A stretch of DNA of 64,000 bases, taken from assembly GCA_002256385.1 (NCBI GenBank), contig NKJD01000010.1, positions 1 through 64,000 on the forward strand, given 5' to 3'. The first letter of the stretch is position 1; each line of letters begins with the position of its first letter. The notes beneath the pieces were generated by a model that worked only from the letters and a program-made list of their open reading frames with translations, searched no databases and was not told where the DNA came from. Made by a program: the position numbers and the translations under genes. Positions 26,958 through 35,818 of the stretch are shown here, in pieces. The stretch comes from Flavobacterium sp. BFFFF2. Lineage in GTDB: Bacteria; Bacteroidota; Bacteroidia; Flavobacteriales; Flavobacteriaceae.

Positions 26958-27326
26958 TTATTCCTCTTCCCGATGCACAGTGTCAGGGTGAAAGGCAGGC
27001 ATACAAACCGACACATAGCAACAAGGTTCGTCAAATGGGTTCGCATATTGCACCCGTACATTGGGTTCAATTTTGATGGATTGACCCGCCTCAAGCACCA
27101 CCATTTCTCCAGCAATAGTAAATTGCTTTTTGCCTGAAATAACCAGCGTGTACTCTTCAAATTCTGGTGTTTGTGGCGGTTCACTCCAGCCAGCAGGCGC
27201 CACCATATAAGCAATAGATACATTTGCATTTCCAGAAGTCGCATGCCCAAAGTGCTCTAAAATGGTTTTCCCATCGGTGGTGGGCACTTTAAAGGGGTTG
27301 GTTTGTAAAATATAGTTTTTGGTCAT
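26958..27326 (-). CDS. Cupin-domain protein
   Basis: A small single-cupin protein of 122 residues. The beta-barrel core includes EEYTLVISGKKQFTIAGEMVVLEAGQSIKI, corresponding to the two cupin motifs. The histidines usually binding metal are mostly missing from motif 1 (PPQTPEFEEYTLV), so metal binding is doubtful. It lies two bases from the convergent kmo gene. It is shorter than 3-hydroxyanthranilate dioxygenase and I do not call it that. Function unknown. Confidence 0.75.
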   Translation of the reverse strand: MTKNYILQTNPFKVPTTDGKTILEHFGHATSGNANVSIAYMVAPAGWSEPPQTPEFEEYTLVISGKKQFTIAGEMVVLEAGQSIKIEPNVRVQYANPFDEPCCYVSVCMPAFHPDTVHREEE

Positions 27327-27618
27327 TTTTATGAGATATAATTGTCGGGATTAAAAATAGCAAAGTAAATAAGCAAAAAAACAAAGTAACTGAAACGGAT
27401 CTTAAATTCTTAGTTTTAAATAGTTAAAAAAAGTATATGAAATGTGCAACTTTATATTGAGTAGCTTAATTAATTTCAAATAAATGGGATCCGCTAAAAA
27501 TATTTCAACCAAACGAGCGTTAAAAAATGACAATCGAATTTATTGGTGTTGATAAATATCAAATTGACAAAAAAACAGTGAAATTGCACGACAATTAAAT
27601 ATAATTTTCTACCGAATG

Positions 27619-27651
27619 CTTCTTTTGTTGAATTTTCCACAACAAAAGAGG
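27619..27651. other. 12-bp hairpin upstream of the exbB promoter
   Basis: An 11-of-12 bp stem with loop AATTTTCCA. There is no T run on either side, so it is not a standard terminator. Confidence 0.5.
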
Positions 27652-27735
27652 TTGTTCATGCCAATCAAAGCGTGAAAGGTCAGAAGAAATGGCGGCTATC
27701 AAGAAAAAAATGTTTTTTTATATCAGTCAAACTTA

Positions 27736-27743
27736 TAAATTTG
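27736..27743 (+). promoter_or_regulatory. -7 promoter motif of the exbB-tonB operon
   Basis: TAAATTTG followed by C, 65 bases before exbB. The -33 element is not obvious. Confidence 0.45.
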
Positions 27744-27808
27744 CTCCTTACCAAATTTCACAATAATAAAATCGAACCTTTCAAAAAAAACTATTAAAAT
27801 TAAGAAAA

Positions 27809-28627
27809 ATGGCAAACGTTAAAAACGAAACAGGCTCTAAAGGCGGCGGAATGATTTCCGGTGTAATTATCGTAGTGTGCATCATATTCGGATGGATATT
27901 ATGGAAATTTGTAATGGGTAACTCCAGCAACTTTCAAGGTGGAATAGTAGGAGGAGAGCCTCTAGACGGAAGTGTATTGGCAATTGTGTACAAAGGAGGT
28001 CCTATTGTACCTGTGTTAATGGGCTGTTTCCTTATGGTAGTTGTCTTTTCTATCGAGCGTTTTATGGTGATTTCAAAAGCTTCTGGTAAAGGAAGTTTAG
28101 ACGCTTTTATGGCTTCTGTTCAATCAAGCATTAAACAAGGAAACATCGAAGATGCCATCATGGCTTGTGACAAACAACAAGGTTCTGTTGCAAATGCTGT
28201 AAAATCAGGTTTAGTAAAATACCAAGAAGTGAAAAAAGAAGGTTTCAACAGCGAAGAAGCAGCTGAAATGATCCACAAAGAAGTAGAAGAGTCTACGGCG
28301 CTAGAAATGCCGATGTTAGAAAAAAACATGACCATCATTTCTACTTTGGTTTCTTTAGGAACACTTGCTGGTCTTTTAGGTACAGTAACGGGGATGATTA
28401 AGTCGTTTGCGGCTTTGGCTTCTGCGGGTACGCCTGACCAATCTGCCCTGGCAAATGGTATTTCTGAAGCGTTGATCAATACCGCAACAGGGATCTCTAC
28501 TTCAGCTTTGGCTATCATCATGTACAACTTGTTTACGTCAAAAATTGATACCTTAACGTATTCAATTGACGAAGCTGCCAACAGTATGGTGAACACTTAC
28601 CGCAAAATGCGCGGCATCAGCAAATAA
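27809..28627 (+). CDS. exbB: MotA/TolQ/ExbB proton channel family protein
   Basis: Inner-membrane stator protein that, with ExbD, converts the proton gradient into movement of TonB. The 272-residue protein has four hydrophobic segments (about 17-38, 62-90, 170-198 and 215-240) and the conserved channel region with MIKSFAALASAGTPDQSALANGI, typical of the TolQ/ExbB core. It is first in a same-strand run with two exbD genes and tonB, with gaps of 30, 18 and 124 bp. The N-terminal extra helix is common in Bacteroidota ExbB. Confidence 0.93.
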   Translation: MANVKNETGSKGGGMISGVIIVVCIIFGWILWKFVMGNSSNFQGGIVGGEPLDGSVLAIVYKGGPIVPVLMGCFLMVVVFSIERFMVISKASGKGSLDAFMASVQSSIKQGNIEDAIMACDKQQGSVANAVKSGLVKYQEVKKEGFNSEEAAEMIHKEVEESTALEMPMLEKNMTIISTLVSLGTLAGLLGTVTGMIKSFAALASAGTPDQSALANGISEALINTATGISTSALAIIMYNLFTSKIDTLTYSIDEAANSMVNTYRKMRGISK

Positions 28628-28657
28628 TTTAACGCATAATCACCACAAAGAGGGAGT

Positions 28658-29284
28658 ATGGCAAAAATTAAAATGTCCAAAAAAGCAACCGCCATCGACA
28701 TGACAGCCATGTGCGATGTGGCGTTTCTTTTACTTACCTTTTTCATTTTGACTGCAACGGCCAAGTTACCAGAACCACTTCCGGTTGACACGCCATCATC
28801 TACAGTAAAAACCAAACTTCCCGAAACGGATTTGGCCACCATTGTAATTGGAAAATCAGATGAAAAAGAAAGAGTCTTTTTCGGCGTAAAAGGCCGAGAT
28901 GTGCGTATGAAAACCTTAGAGTTCATGGCTCAGAAGTACAATGTTACTTTTACCCAAGCCGAATTGGAACAGTTTTCGCTCATCGATGAATTTGGCGTGC
29001 CTATTGAAGGAATGAAGCAATTGCTTGCTATGAAATCTTCAGAGCGCATTAAACCAGGCGTTCAATTAGGTATTCCATGTGACTCCTTAAACAACCAATT
29101 GAAAGAGTGGATCTACACAGCACGTCAAGCTAATATTGATGTAGCTCAAAAAGAACTTCACTTTGCAATTCGAGGAGATGCAAAACAGATGTATCCACAG
29201 ATCAGAAAGATCATGGATATACTACAAGATCAGAAAATCAACAGTTTCAATTTGGTAACTGGTCTAAGAGGAAAAGATTTTTAA
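28658..29284 (+). CDS. exbD: ExbD/TolR family protein, first copy
   Basis: Partner of ExbB with one N-terminal membrane helix and a periplasmic domain. The 208-residue protein has the membrane segment DMTAMCDVAFLLLTFFILTA (about 17-36), with the membrane aspartate thought to carry protons. It is longer than the usual 140 residues because of a middle insert (about 90-150) rich in charged residues. An adjacent second ExbD suggests a stator with two different ExbD chains. A purine-rich GAGGGAG precedes the start. Confidence 0.92.
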   Translation: MAKIKMSKKATAIDMTAMCDVAFLLLTFFILTATAKLPEPLPVDTPSSTVKTKLPETDLATIVIGKSDEKERVFFGVKGRDVRMKTLEFMAQKYNVTFTQAELEQFSLIDEFGVPIEGMKQLLAMKSSERIKPGVQLGIPCDSLNNQLKEWIYTARQANIDVAQKELHFAIRGDAKQMYPQIRKIMDILQDQKINSFNLVTGLRGKDF

Positions 29285-29302
29285 TTCGTTAATGAATATA
29301 TA

Positions 29303-29860
29303 ATGGCAGAATTAAATACCGGCGACTCCGGTGGCAAAAAAGGCGGTAAAGTCCGCAGTAAAAAGGCCAATGCAAGGGTTGATTTAACCGCCATGGTTGA
29401 TTTGGCTTTCTTGCTGATTACTTTCTTTATGTTGACCACCACTTTGTCTAAGCCCCAGTCTATGGATTTGGGTTTACCTGACAAAGAGAAAGATGATAAA
29501 AAGGAAGTGGACATCAAAGTGGACGAACGCCGAACTATGACGATTATTTTGGGAAAAAACAACCAAATGCAATGGTTTATGGGCTTGCCTAATGCACCTA
29601 TTGATGGCCCCAAAGCCGATTCCTACGGTAAAGATGGCATTAGAAAAGCGATTTTAGACAAGGTGGTAAAGGTTCCCCAAATTACAGGCAATCCAAAACA
29701 TGGACTGATTGTAATTATCAAACCAACCAAAGAATCAACGTACCGCAATTTGGTCGATATGCTTGACGAAATGGCCATTGCCAATGTGGCTACTTACGCG
29801 ATAGTTAATGACTACCAACCTGAAGAAAATGCGCTAGCCGCAAAAATGAATAAAAAGTAA
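29303..29860 (+). CDS. exbD: ExbD/TolR family protein, second copy
   Basis: A 185-residue ExbD/TolR protein with a basic N-terminus (KKGGKVRSKKANAR), one membrane helix (VDLTAMVDLAFLLITFFMLT, about 30-49) carrying the conserved aspartate, and a periplasmic domain. It differs clearly from the preceding ExbD and is not a recent duplicate. Expected to act with ExbB and TonB of the same operon. Confidence 0.93.
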   Translation: MAELNTGDSGGKKGGKVRSKKANARVDLTAMVDLAFLLITFFMLTTTLSKPQSMDLGLPDKEKDDKKEVDIKVDERRTMTIILGKNNQMQWFMGLPNAPIDGPKADSYGKDGIRKAILDKVVKVPQITGNPKHGLIVIIKPTKESTYRNLVDMLDEMAIANVATYAIVNDYQPEENALAAKMNKK

Positions 29861-29984
29861 AAAAGTCAAATAACTTGATTTTTAACTTTTGATGATAACA
29901 CAATAAAATGAAATGAGTCAGACAATGCGGATTCCCTTGTTTTTTGACGATTTCCATCTGATTAAATTATAACACAGCAAACAG

Positions 29985-30785
29985 ATGAAACTAGATATAT
30001 TTAACGGAAAATGGCTCGATTTGGTGTTCGAGGGTCGTAACAAAGCTTACGGTGCCTATGAATTGCGCAAAGAGACTAATAAAGTAACCACGCGGTCGTT
30101 GGTCATTGGTGTTGCCATTTTCGGATTGGCAGTTTGTACGCCCATGCTTATCAAAATGATTCCGAGTGGTTCAGACGATGATGCTTTGGATGTTAAAATC
30201 CAAACCATCAAGCTTCCTCCCAAAGATCAAGAACGACCAAAAGATTTACCACCTCCACCACCTCCACCACCAAAAGTGGATCAGGTGAAGTTTGTAAAGC
30301 CCGTTGTGGCCAAAACTGAGGAGATCGTCGAAGAAATTTTGGAAGTAAAAGACATCAAAGAAAAGAAAATCGGCGATGAAACCATCAAGGGTGACCCAGA
30401 TGCACCGCTTCGTATAGAAGAAGAAGTAGGTAATGGACCAGCCCAACAAGTGGTAGAAGAAGATAATACACTTTACAACACCAATGGAATTGAGGTTAAA
30501 CCAGAATTTCCTGGTGGTATTGAGAAGTTCTACAAATTTATTGCTTCCAATTTCAGATACCCTGAAGACGAATCTTTTCAAGGTGGACGTGTAATCGTTA
30601 GTTTTGTAGTTGAAAAAGACGGTTCACTTACTGATATTAAAATAGTAAGAGATCCTGGTTTTGATACTGGAAAAGAAGCCGAACGGGTACTTCGTAAATG
30701 TGGTAAATGGGTGGCTGGTGAGCAAAACGGAAAAAAAGTACGTTGTGCTTATGTCCTTCCAATTTCGTTACCTAAACCGGAATAA
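29985..30785 (+). CDS. tonB: Energy transducer TonB
   Basis: Transmits energy from ExbB/ExbD to outer-membrane receptors. The 266-residue protein has an N-terminal cytoplasmic segment (LVFEGRNKAYGAYELRKE) typical of Bacteroidota TonB, a membrane helix (about 38-56), and a proline-rich periplasmic spacer with a run of eight prolines (about 90-97) followed by acidic repeats. The C-terminal TonB domain (about 170-264) contains PEFPGGIEKFYKFIASNFRY and the strand GGRVIVSFVVEKDGSLTDIK. Its stop codon overlaps the next ATG by one base. Confidence 0.95.
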   Translation: MKLDIFNGKWLDLVFEGRNKAYGAYELRKETNKVTTRSLVIGVAIFGLAVCTPMLIKMIPSGSDDDALDVKIQTIKLPPKDQERPKDLPPPPPPPPKVDQVKFVKPVVAKTEEIVEEILEVKDIKEKKIGDETIKGDPDAPLRIEEEVGNGPAQQVVEEDNTLYNTNGIEVKPEFPGGIEKFYKFIASNFRYPEDESFQGGRVIVSFVVEKDGSLTDIKIVRDPGFDTGKEAERVLRKCGKWVAGEQNGKKVRCAYVLPISLPKPE

Positions 30786-31027
30786 TGCTTCAGAAATTAA
30801 TACAAGTTTATATGAAGAAATCGCCTCAACAGCGGTTTCTTCTCATTATAGCAATGTTGTTTTTTTTGATTTATTTAACATTGGGGCTTTTATTGCTGTT
30901 TTGGAAATCATTACCATTGCAATTAAATCCCATGCAGCGCACCCTATTTGGCAGCCTTGTCGTTGTTTATGCTTTGTTTCGATTTTGGCGTTTTTATCAA
31001 TCACACATACATGAACAAGAAGATTAA
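30785..31027 (+). CDS. Small two-helix membrane protein in the tonB operon
   Basis: An 80-residue protein with two membrane segments (about 17-40 and 53-69) and a short charged tail, IHEQED. No family recognised. Translation appears coupled at both ends: its ATG overlaps the tonB stop (TAATG), and its final 17 bases overlap the start of the PstS-like gene. The position implies a function with the TonB or PstS-like products. Confidence 0.7.
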   Translation: MLQKLIQVYMKKSPQQRFLLIIAMLFFLIYLTLGLLLLFWKSLPLQLNPMQRTLFGSLVVVYALFRFWRFYQSHIHEQED

Positions 31028-31931
31028 ATTTTTGGTTGGACTTGGGTTGTTGGTTACTTTGTTCTTTTTAGCATGTCAAAAAAAGGAACCAAAAGTAAGA
31101 GACACGATCTTAACTGGCAGCATGACTGTCAGCGTTGATGAAAGCGTGTTTCCTATCATCGAAGATGAGCAAGCCGTATTTCAAAGTCAGTACAATGGCA
31201 GCCTTAAGTTAAAGCCTAGTTCTGAACGGGAAATTTTACAAGCACTTACCCTTAAAAAGGCATCTTTTGCTGTTTTAACCCGTGATTTAACCCAAACAGA
31301 AAGAAAGCAACTGATTGCACATAAAATCAGCCCCAAATCAACGCCATTTGCTTATGACGCATTGGCATTGGTTAGCAGCCGTACAAGTAACGATACTATT
31401 ATCTATTGGAAAGAATTACATGATTTACTCAGCAAAGGATCGTCCAACAGGTTCAAAGGAATTGTTTTTGACAACATTAATTCAGGTACCGTTCGCGCTA
31501 TCGCAGAGCAAGTAGGTGTTTCAGCAGAAAATCCCACTTTTTATTCGTTTACCAACCACGAAGAAGCACTTAAATTTATATCAACACACCAAGACTATTT
31601 GGGTGTTTTTGGCGTTAATTGGTTTTTACAACCTCCTTTACATTGGGATCAGTGGATGAAGCAACTCCAAATTTTACACCTAGAAAATCCTGACACACGC
31701 ACCATGAGCTATCCAAGTCAGGATGAAATAGCTTCAGGAGAATATCCTTTGGCACGGCATTTGTACCTCATTAATGCGCAAGGGTATGCAGGTCTTGGAA
31801 AAGGTTTTGCTGCTTTTGTGGCAGGCGAACGTGGTCAGCGAATTATCCTTAAATCGGGCTTAGTTCCCGAAAAATTTCCGAGTCGACAGTTAGTGATTCG
31901 AAAACAGTTATTAAAAAAAACAGAGAATTAA
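31011..31931 (+). CDS. PstS-like substrate-binding lipoprotein
   Basis: A predicted lipoprotein of 306 residues. The signal peptide ends in the lipobox LFFLACQ (Cys about 22), followed by a PBP-like type II binding fold (GSMTVSVDESVFPIIEDEQAVF...). It resembles PstS phosphate-binding domains but no pst transporter genes are nearby; they are replaced by tonB-exb genes and a TPR protein. Whether it binds phosphate is not known. The start was set at the ATG of MNKKIKFLVG, which overlaps the previous gene. Confidence 0.85.
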   Translation: MNKKIKFLVGLGLLVTLFFLACQKKEPKVRDTILTGSMTVSVDESVFPIIEDEQAVFQSQYNGSLKLKPSSEREILQALTLKKASFAVLTRDLTQTERKQLIAHKISPKSTPFAYDALALVSSRTSNDTIIYWKELHDLLSKGSSNRFKGIVFDNINSGTVRAIAEQVGVSAENPTFYSFTNHEEALKFISTHQDYLGVFGVNWFLQPPLHWDQWMKQLQILHLENPDTRTMSYPSQDEIASGEYPLARHLYLINAQGYAGLGKGFAAFVAGERGQRIILKSGLVPEKFPSRQLVIRKQLLKKTEN

Positions 31932-31956
31932 CCAATCCTAAATACTACTAGAATTC

Positions 31957-33720
31957 ATGAAGACGATGTATTTGTTAGGCTTTGCCCTTATAGGCGCAAC
32001 CGTTTGTGCTCAAGATATTGATGCCGCTAAGAAAGCAATGGATGCCGAACAATTTGAAAAGGCGAAACAGATTTTAAAACAAACCATACAGGCAAAACCC
32101 ACTAATGGGAAAGCAGCCTATTTTTTAGGTACTGTTTATTTGAAGCAAGATTATGTCGATTCTGCAAAGGTTTGTTTTCAGCGTGGACTTACAGCCACTG
32201 AGTCGGGTAAATTGAACACGATTGGTTTGGCTCAAATTGACCTCGATCAAAACAAAGTGGCCGAGGCTCAACAAAAAATTGATGGGATCATTAAAGATCT
32301 GAAGAAAAGAGATATCGAAGAGTATATCTTTATTGCTCGGAGTTACATGAATATTTCACATCCAGATTATGCCACCGCGTTGACATATTTGGAAAAAGCC
32401 AAATTGGTAAATCCAAACGATCCACAACTGAACTTGGCGATGGGTGATGCTTATTATGGCGAAAAAAAGCAAAATGAAGCCTATGTTGCCTACCGTAGTG
32501 CTTATCAATTAGACAGCAGTTTGCTTCGTGCAAAAGTGCAGTTAGGTGTTTTGCTTAAAGGGGCAAAAGCTTTTAACGAAGCCATCAACGCTTACAACGA
32601 GGTAGTAGGCATCAATGCTAATTATGGACCCGTGTACCGTGAGTTGGCTGAAACCTATTATTTATGGGCGAACAACGATCCAAAGAAATATACGGAATAC
32701 ATTAAATTGGCACTTGATTATTATACCAAGTACATGAGTTTGACTGATTATTCAGTTACCTCTCGCATGCGTCATGCCGACTTTTTGATCTTAGCCCGTG
32801 ACTACAAAACACTCGAGGAAGAAGCAAATAAAATTAAAGAATTAGACAAGATCAATCCGCGGATTTATCGCTATTTGGGCTATGCTGCCTACGAAAACGG
32901 AAATTTCGATGGGGCCGTTACTGCCTTATCAACCTTTGTAAATGGGGCAACCAATAAAATCATTGCACGTGATTACTTCTTTTTAGGACTCGCGCAATTG
33001 CGTAAAAGTTTAAATGCAGAAACCAAATCAGCCGACCAAGTGTTGTTAGATGCGAGTTTGGCTAATATTAAAAAAGCGCTCGAAATGGAGCCTGTATTAG
33101 CCGTTGAATTGAATGAAGTGGGTAAAAAAGTGTATGAAACCAAAATTTTCAATGCTGCTGCCGCTGTGTTTGAATTGGCTATTTCAAATACGAGTTCTAA
33201 GAATTATACCTTTGATAATTTATACCTAGGAAACGCCTTGTATTATTATAATACACGTAAAGACATAGCCAAACCGGACCCTATTATGCTGCAAAAAGCG
33301 GTACTTGCTTTTGAGACAGTTATTGAGCGTTCTCCATCTACAATAATTGCTTATTTATTTTGTGCCCGTACCTATCGATTGTTAGAAAACGATGAAAAGA
33401 TGGCCGAATATTACAGAAAGTTTATCGAAGTCTCTTTAACAAAATTAAGGAATGATTTAAATCAAGCAAATCAAGCAAATCCAGCTACAACAAGCGAAGC
33501 TACGCCAAATCTGAACGTTCCTAAATTAGAAGAATTTAATACGCCTTTATATAAAGAAGCTTTGACGAAAATATCGAAGAATTTAATTGAAGCATACAAT
33601 AATTTGGGCGCACATTTTGCAAACATAGACAAAACAAAAGCGGTGGATTCTTTTAATCAGACTTTATTATTAGACCCTACCAACGACTACGCTACGAAGT
33701 CGCTTGCGATGCTTAAATAA
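31957..33720 (+). CDS. TPR-repeat protein, secreted
   Basis: A 587-residue periplasmic or envelope protein with a signal peptide (MKTMYLLGFALIGATVCAQ) and tetratricopeptide-like helix pairs along nearly its whole length (for example AAKKAMDAEQFEKAKQILKQ and ATALTYLEKAKLVNPNDPQL). An Asn/Ala/Thr-rich spacer (about 500-520) precedes the last repeat. TPR proteins are scaffolds; this one is last in the exbB-tonB run and probably works with the envelope complex. It is followed by a strong terminator. Confidence 0.88.
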   Translation: MKTMYLLGFALIGATVCAQDIDAAKKAMDAEQFEKAKQILKQTIQAKPTNGKAAYFLGTVYLKQDYVDSAKVCFQRGLTATESGKLNTIGLAQIDLDQNKVAEAQQKIDGIIKDLKKRDIEEYIFIARSYMNISHPDYATALTYLEKAKLVNPNDPQLNLAMGDAYYGEKKQNEAYVAYRSAYQLDSSLLRAKVQLGVLLKGAKAFNEAINAYNEVVGINANYGPVYRELAETYYLWANNDPKKYTEYIKLALDYYTKYMSLTDYSVTSRMRHADFLILARDYKTLEEEANKIKELDKINPRIYRYLGYAAYENGNFDGAVTALSTFVNGATNKIIARDYFFLGLAQLRKSLNAETKSADQVLLDASLANIKKALEMEPVLAVELNEVGKKVYETKIFNAAAAVFELAISNTSSKNYTFDNLYLGNALYYYNTRKDIAKPDPIMLQKAVLAFETVIERSPSTIIAYLFCARTYRLLENDEKMAEYYRKFIEVSLTKLRNDLNQANQANPATTSEATPNLNVPKLEEFNTPLYKEALTKISKNLIEAYNNLGAHFANIDKTKAVDSFNQTLLLDPTNDYATKSLAMLK

Positions 33721-33721
33721 C

Positions 33722-33756
33722 AAAAAAGAAACCGACTTAGTTCGGTTTCTTTTTTT
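33722..33756 (+). terminator. Terminator of the exbB-tonB-TPR operon
   Basis: Stem GAAACCGA / TCGGTTTC, extended by A and T runs, with loop CTTAGT and seven T, immediately after the TPR stop codon. Confidence 0.9.
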
Positions 33757-33792
33757 ATTTCCATTTCTGTTTTTGAATAATAATCATTTTTT

Positions 33793-34386
33793 ATGAAATG
33801 GTTCTCCTACTTATTTCATCCCATTTTCATTCCTTTATTTGGAACGGCGCTTTATGCTTGGCTTGATTGTCATTCTTATAACCAGATTCAAATTTGGAAA
33901 TTGTTCATACATGTAGCGGTGATGTTACAAGTGTTGCCTTTATTATTTTTTTGGTTATTGCATAAAACGGGTCAAGCTGCCAACCTGATGTTGCCTGATG
34001 TAAGCCAACGCAAACTGCCATTGCTACTGCAAGCGTTATTGCTTTCGTTGGTAATTGAACGCAGTGTCACTGCGGAGTTGTTTCCTTCTTTATATTTCTT
34101 TTTTTTGGCTGCTTTATTTAGTGTACTTGTGGCAACCATCGCCGCTTTTTTTAAACTAAAACCAAGTTTGCATGTATTGGGTGTTGCTGGTTTGCTTACT
34201 TACCTCATAGGTTTAGGTATTCACAACCAATTGAATGTAAGCTCATTGGTTGCCCTTTTATTGTTTATTATTGGAGGTGTAGCTAGTTCGCGTTTACAAA
34301 TGAAAGCGCATACGCCCAAAGAACTGATTATGGGATTTGTAATTGGCTTTACACCTGGGCTTTTTTTCTATTATTTCTGGTTATAA
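33793..34386 (+). CDS. PAP2-like membrane protein with incomplete phosphatase motifs
   Basis: A 197-residue protein with five or six membrane helices. Two of the three PAP2 (phosphatidic acid phosphatase) motifs can be recognised in altered form: PSLH near 123-126 in place of PSGH, and SSRLQMKAHTPKEL near 168-181 matching SRxxxxxH but with Glu for the final Asp. The first KxxxxxxRP motif is not evident. It is therefore a divergent PAP2 relative that may act on lipid phosphates or may have lost activity. It ends tail-to-tail with the next gene, overlapping by six bases. Confidence 0.7.
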   Translation: MKWFSYLFHPIFIPLFGTALYAWLDCHSYNQIQIWKLFIHVAVMLQVLPLLFFWLLHKTGQAANLMLPDVSQRKLPLLLQALLLSLVIERSVTAELFPSLYFFFLAALFSVLVATIAAFFKLKPSLHVLGVAGLLTYLIGLGIHNQLNVSSLVALLLFIIGGVASSRLQMKAHTPKELIMGFVIGFTPGLFFYYFWL

Positions 34387-35085
34387 AATATAGAACATTA
34401 GGCCAAAATGAAGACCGCCCATATTTAAAGAAGTACCTTGAATTTGCGCGTTTTTAAACAGTGGTGTCCAATCATAACCGCCATAAATATTCCAAGTATT
34501 AAAACCAGCCGATACATAACTACCTAAAACCCATTTGTTGGCATTGGACATTTGTACACGTATAAAATCGGTTGTACCCGAATAAATATATTCCTGATAA
34601 AAAACATAACTGGCTTTAAAACCAAGATGAATGCGCCAAAACTCATGGTTTTCAGCATTCGAATCGCGCCAACGAATTTCTATTGGAAATTCAAGGGTAT
34701 GCAATTTTTGTTTGTTGGTCGAAAAATTATTCTGAATAGCATAAACGGCCTCATCACCAGTTCCTTGAATGACCACATTATGGCTGTATTGTTCATACCC
34801 ATATCCGATTCCTGGTGCAATAGACCATGTTCGGTCATGATTAAACGGCATATCGCGTAAAAATCCAAATCCAAATCCAGGCGAAAATCGGGCTTGCGAA
34901 AACCCAGATGGCGTATGTGAAAAGCCATTATATGTAATTCGCATGTAGAATTGGTCTTCGCGGTACAAGCGATCAGAACTGTCAAAATCGACTTCTGATT
35001 GCGCTTTTTCAGGGTTTGATTGTGTAAAACCTACTGTTGGAAGACCTACAAGCACAATCAATAATAAACATCTAAAAAAACGCAT
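34381..35085 (-). CDS. Outer-membrane beta-barrel protein (PorT/OMP_b-brl-like)
   Basis: A 234-residue exported protein with a signal peptide (MRFFRCLLLIVLVGLPTVGFTQ) and alternating hydrophobic strands such as TWSIAPGIGYGYEQYSHNVV and LHTLEFPIEIRWR, ending in LHFGLMFYIL. The layout fits the Bacteroidota PorT/outer-membrane beta-barrel families. PorT is a type IX secretion component, but I cannot tell this from related porin-like proteins by eye. It lies six bases downstream of rpe and is probably co-transcribed with it. Confidence 0.7.
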   Translation of the reverse strand: MRFFRCLLLIVLVGLPTVGFTQSNPEKAQSEVDFDSSDRLYREDQFYMRITYNGFSHTPSGFSQARFSPGFGFGFLRDMPFNHDRTWSIAPGIGYGYEQYSHNVVIQGTGDEAVYAIQNNFSTNKQKLHTLEFPIEIRWRDSNAENHEFWRIHLGFKASYVFYQEYIYSGTTDFIRVQMSNANKWVLGSYVSAGFNTWNIYGGYDWTPLFKNAQIQGTSLNMGGLHFGLMFYIL

Positions 35086-35091
35086 GAATTG

Positions 35092-35751
35092 TTATTTACA
35101 GAGTGAGCATTCTTTTAACTGCTGAATGGTATGCTTCGGATTACTTGCGCCAAAAACCAAACTCCCGGCCACCAATACATCGGCTCCAGCAGCGATTAAT
35201 TTTTGTGCGTTTGTCAAACTCACCCCGCCATCAATTTCAATGAGTGTTTGGGTGTTTCTTTGAACAATTAAATCTTTTAAACGACTCACTTTATTGTAGG
35301 TATGTTCAATAAACGATTGGCCACCAAAGCCCGGATTTACACTCATTACACACACCATATCAATTAAATCTAAACATTCATTGAGGTGTTCGATCGGCGT
35401 ATGCGGATTCAATGCAACACCGGCTTGTATCCCTAATTTTTTAATCGCTTGTAACGTTCGATGCAAATGGACACAGGCTTCTGCATGTACCGTAATGGTT
35501 GCCGCTCCTAATTCGGCAAAAGTTTGAATGTACCGATCAGGCTCAACAATCATTAAATGTACATCTAATGGCTTCTTTGCACACCGTTGCAACGCTTCCA
35601 TAATGGGCGTGCCAAATGAAATATTAGGCACGAATTGGCCATCCATTACATCAACGTGAAACCAATCGGCTTCACTCTGATTAATGAGGTCAATGGCCTG
35701 TCCCAATTCTTCGAAACGAGCGGCCAAAATAGAAGGAGCAATGATCGGCAT
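35092..35751 (-). CDS. rpe: Ribulose-phosphate 3-epimerase
   Basis: Interconverts ribulose 5-phosphate and xylulose 5-phosphate in the pentose phosphate pathway. The 219-residue TIM barrel starts MPIIAPSILAARFEELG. It has the catalytic aspartate and metal ligands in DWFHVDVMDGQFVPNISFG, the histidine in LDVHLMIVEP, VMSVNPGFGGQSF, and the second catalytic aspartate in IEIDGGVSLTNA. The phosphate-binding loop is GADVLVAGSLVFG. All key residues look intact. It is first of a two-gene set with the outer-membrane protein. Confidence 0.97.
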   Translation of the reverse strand: MPIIAPSILAARFEELGQAIDLINQSEADWFHVDVMDGQFVPNISFGTPIMEALQRCAKKPLDVHLMIVEPDRYIQTFAELGAATITVHAEACVHLHRTLQAIKKLGIQAGVALNPHTPIEHLNECLDLIDMVCVMSVNPGFGGQSFIEHTYNKVSRLKDLIVQRNTQTLIEIDGGVSLTNAQKLIAAGADVLVAGSLVFGASNPKHTIQQLKECSLCK

Positions 35752-35818
35752 AACAGCAAATTAAATTTTAACAAAAATACGTTTTAAATATTCACAAAGA
35801 TCGAATACCGATTTTCAA

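Larger units (their letters stand above)
27327..27808. other. Long AT-rich leader region upstream of exbB
   Basis: No gene is seen in these 482 bp. The region contains a strong hairpin, CTTCTTTTGTTG / CAACAAAAGAGG (27619-27651, 9-base loop, one mismatch), and the promoter-like TAAATTTG at 27736-27743, 65 bases before the exbB start. Confidence 0.5.

Noticed and set aside
26958..27326. 3-hydroxyanthranilate 3,4-dioxygenase beside kmo
   Set aside because: It would fit the pathway, but the protein is only 122 residues and lacks the expected metal-binding histidines and C-terminal rubredoxin-like or extended region. Kept as a generic cupin.
31011..31931. Phosphate ABC transporter operon (pst)
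   Set aside because: Only a PstS-like binding protein is present; no permease or ATPase gene lies nearby.
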